Below are positions 8,995-10,631 of a DNA stretch of 10,631 nt, piece by piece. The translations under genes and the position numbers were made by a program. The stretch comes from Acephala macrosclerotiorum (lineage: Eukaryota; Ascomycota; Leotiomycetes; Helotiales; Mollisiaceae). The notes under the pieces are model-generated. The model saw nothing but the letters and a program-made list of their open reading frames with translations, made no database searches and had not been told where the DNA came from. Within the stretch, counting starts at the first letter, position 1; each line of letters begins with the position of its first letter. The stretch spans positions 1 to 10,631 of the forward strand of contig MU119990.1 in NCBI GenBank assembly GCA_014904845.1, given 5' to 3'.

Positions 8995-9360
8995 AAATTA
9001 TTAAAAAATATACATTTATTTTTATTTCGAAATATATTAATTATTATTAATTATTTGTTTTCGATTTTATTTATTTTATTTTTAAATTATTAAAAAAAAA
9101 AAAAAAAAATTTTATTTTAAAATATATTAATAAAATTTAATTTTTTTTCGATATTTAAATTTTTTTATTTTCGAAATATTAAAATATATATTTTTATTTT
9201 TATTTAAAATTAATTAATTAATTTATAATTTTTTATTCGCAATTTAAACGTATTAAATTTAATTGTTTTTAAATTATTAAAAAATATAATTTTATTTTTA
9301 TATCGAAATTAATTAATTAATTTATAGATTTTTTTATTATTTTTTATTAATTTTTTTTAA
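8995..9360. repeat. Decayed tandem repeat, period about 90 bp, four units
   Basis: Units start at 8995, 9084, 9175 and 9271 (steps 89, 91 and 96). Each opens with a form of AAATTATTAAAAAATATA. This is followed in most units by a T-rich ATTTATTTTTAT block, a CGAAAT in units one and four, then ATTAATTAATTA-like words, and near the end a CG-containing pyrimidine stretch (TTTTCGATTT, TTTTTCGATAT, TTATTCGCAATTT). Unit two holds an A18 run at 9092-9109. Units one and four are the best preserved pair. No protein is encoded. It reads as an old minisatellite or satellite fragment; the shared order of blocks argues against chance, but divergence is high and A/T-only words align easily. Confidence 0.5.
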
Positions 9361-9927
9361 GAGAATTAATAATATATCGTACGATAATATTTTTTAAAAA
9401 ATAAATTAATATAAAAAAAATAAAAAAATAATTTATTTTTATTTTTATTAATTTTATTTCAATTTTTGTAATAATTTCGATAAAATTTTTAATAATATTT
9501 TTAATCTTTAAAAATAATTTCAAATATTTAAATAAATTGATAAAAAATTAAATAAAAATAAAAAATAAAAAATTAAATATAATAAAAAAAAAGATTTTAT
9601 TTTGTAATTGTATTTAGTAAATTTATAATTTATCAATTTATTATTTTTTTATTAAATATTTATTAAATTTAAAATTTTTTATTATTATTATTTTAAAATT
9701 TTTTTTTTTTTGAAAATAAAAAAAATTATTTTTATTTGAAATATATTTATTAATAATTTTTTTGATTGTTTAATAATAAAATTTAAATTTTTATTAACGA
9801 TTAATATTTAATTTAATAGAAAATAATTATTGTTTTTTTTTCGTGAAAATAATTAAAAATATTATTACTTTTGAATATTTTTTTTAAATATAAATAATTT
9901 TTTTAATTTGAAAAAAATAATAATAAA
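9361..9927. other. AT-saturated non-coding tract
   Basis: No gene seen. It begins with the palindrome TATCGTACGATA at 9375-9386. An A-rich microsatellite-like stretch lies at 9550-9592 and shares 24 bp (9567-9590) with 8034-8057; at this composition that match could be chance. Otherwise only A/T runs. Confidence 0.7.
9375..9386. repeat. Perfect palindrome TATCGTACGATA
   Basis: A 12-bp palindrome sharing the core ATCGTACGAT with 7755-7766, 1620 bp away. It sits just past the last tandem repeat unit. Two CpG lie in the core. Confidence 0.4.
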
Positions 9928-10044
9928 ATGAATTTAATAATTATTTTTTTATTAGTTTTTAAAAATTTTTTATTATTCGTTCGATATATTTACGTTATTT
10001 TACGAGATAAAAAAATTAAAAAAAATTTTAAAAAAAAGTTTTAA
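9928..10044 (+). CDS. Possible 38-residue small basic membrane peptide ORF (weak)
   Basis: ATG at 9928 in AAAATG, TAA at 10042-10044. The product would start MNLIIIFLLVFKNFLLFV, a hydrophobic run of about 18-20 residues, then RYIYVILRDKK and a lysine-rich tail of about 10 residues: the layout of a single-pass small membrane peptide. Unlike the 76-codon minus ORF it uses Val (three GTT), Arg (two CGA) and Asp (GAT), with G mostly at codon position 1. ATG is scarce in this window, and a 38-codon frame from a given ATG has about a 1% chance, but a few dozen ATGs on both strands make one such frame unsurprising. No family recognised; no neighbouring gene. Confidence 0.15.
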   Translation: MNLIIIFLLVFKNFLLFVRYIYVILRDKKIKKNFKKKF

Positions 10045-10631
10045 TATTTTATTTAAATTTTTTAATATTAAAAGTTCGATTAATATTTGCGTATATATTA
10101 TTATTATTATTATTGAAATTATTTTATAAATTAAATAAATTTTATAATTATTAAACGTTAACTTTTTTAATTATTAATTCGATTTTTTTTCGAATAAACG
10201 ATTAAATTAATTAATTGAATAAAAACGTATAATAAATATAATAATACAATTTTTATATTTTGTATTATTTAATTATTAAATTTTTTTAAAATTTAATAAA
10301 AAAATTTTATTTTTTGAAAATTTTCTCGTGAAAACTTTTTTAATATTTTAAAAATATAAAAAAAATTTAATACGAGTATTTAAATTATTTTCTAATATTA
10401 TTATTTTAAAGTAAATCAATTGAATATATATTTTAATTTCGTGTTTTTTTTTCGATTATTTTTTTTTTTGTTTAAAATAAAATCGAATTTATAAACCTTT
10501 TAATATATATATAAAATAATAAATTGTATAAATTAAAATTTTATTAACGATTTCTAATAATAAAAATCGATATTTAAATCGATTATATTAAAAGTTTTTT
10601 TTTTTAATTTCGTAAAAAAAAAAAATATTTT
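10045..10631. other. AT-saturated non-coding tract to window end
   Basis: No gene seen. It includes the (ATT)6 microsatellite at 10097-10114, the only CC dinucleotide I found (10496-10497), and a 12-bp-period direct repeat AAATCGAT at 10564-10571 and 10576-10583. Long T runs near 10448 and 10595 are not preceded by a stem and are not called terminators. Confidence 0.7.
10097..10114. repeat. (ATT)6 microsatellite
   Basis: Six perfect ATT units between GTATAT and GAAATT. It is a simple sequence repeat with no coding context. Confidence 0.8.

Noticed and set aside
9092..9109. A18 run as a retroposon poly-A tail
   Set aside because: It lies inside unit two of the tandem repeat, where the aligned units have a shorter A run, so slippage explains it. 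No element body or target duplication is visible.
8034..9590. 24-bp match between 8034-8057 and 9567-9590 as a second repeat family
   Set aside because: The word is A-rich and low in complexity; about 0.1-0.2 such matches are expected by chance, more near A runs.
1..10631. Organelle genome (mitochondrial or plastid) or reduced bacterial genome
   Set aside because: No rRNA or tRNA-like structured, higher-G+C segments and no long frame appear. Reassigning TGA alone would not help, because TAA is the dominant stop throughout.
1..10631. RIP-mutated fungal repeat as the cause of the composition
   Set aside because: Not excluded. But RIP chiefly removes CpA/TpG, and I would expect leftover CpT/ApG and CC/GG alongside CpG. 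Here TG and CA persist while nearly all other C and G are in CpG.
10440..10631. Poly-T runs as transcription terminators
   Set aside because: Runs of eight or more T or A are common across the window, and none here follows a stem or a gene.

Overview
This window is almost pure A+T. By hand count the first 2.94 kb has about 68 C and 77 G, or roughly 5% G+C, and the rest looks similar. I recognise no protein-coding gene, tRNA, rRNA, insertion sequence or CRISPR array. TAA, TAG and TGA break every frame on both strands. The longest ATG-started frame is 76 codons (4069-4299, minus strand), and a frame of that size is not unexpected by chance at this composition. The window is best read as a long non-coding, AT-saturated tract, most likely from a eukaryotic nuclear genome. 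Bacterial and most organelle genomes of this length would carry dense genes with structured RNAs.

The clearest property is an extreme excess of CpG. About two thirds of all C residues are followed by G (46 of about 68 in the first 2.94 kb, where about 2 are expected from base content). GpC is rare and usually sits beside a CpG. I found only two GG (1972, 7026) and one CC (10496). CpG excess in AT-rich intergenic DNA is known from honey bee and other Hymenoptera, so such an insect is my leading but unproven guess. AT-rich intergenic or centromeric DNA of a fungus or protist is the alternative. Classical RIP in ascomycetes acts mainly on CpA and would spare CpG, but I would expect more leftover ApG/CpT than is seen.

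Layout. 1-1360: featureless A/T with two TAAAAA microsatellites. 1361-1415: first copy of a dispersed repeat. 1416-2940: A/T with scattered CpG. 2940-4320: a domain in which non-CpG G far outnumbers C, holding several open but start-less segments (3002-3208, 3637-3801, 4124-4276) that could be chance or remains of a lost gene. 4293-4393: a CpG cluster with four CGTTA. 4400-8080: A/T with palindromes and inverted repeats. 8081-8135: second copy of the dispersed repeat, exactly 6720 bp from the first. 8340-9010: a domain with the opposite skew (C over G), including a degenerate triplet repeat and a second CpG cluster. 8995-9360: a decayed tandem repeat with a period near 90 bp, four units. 9361-10631: A/T with one 38-codon ATG frame (9928-10044) and an (ATT)6 microsatellite.

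I see no genes acting together and no evidence of a new molecular system. What deserves a second look is compositional: the CpG excess, the skew domains and the two repeat families.
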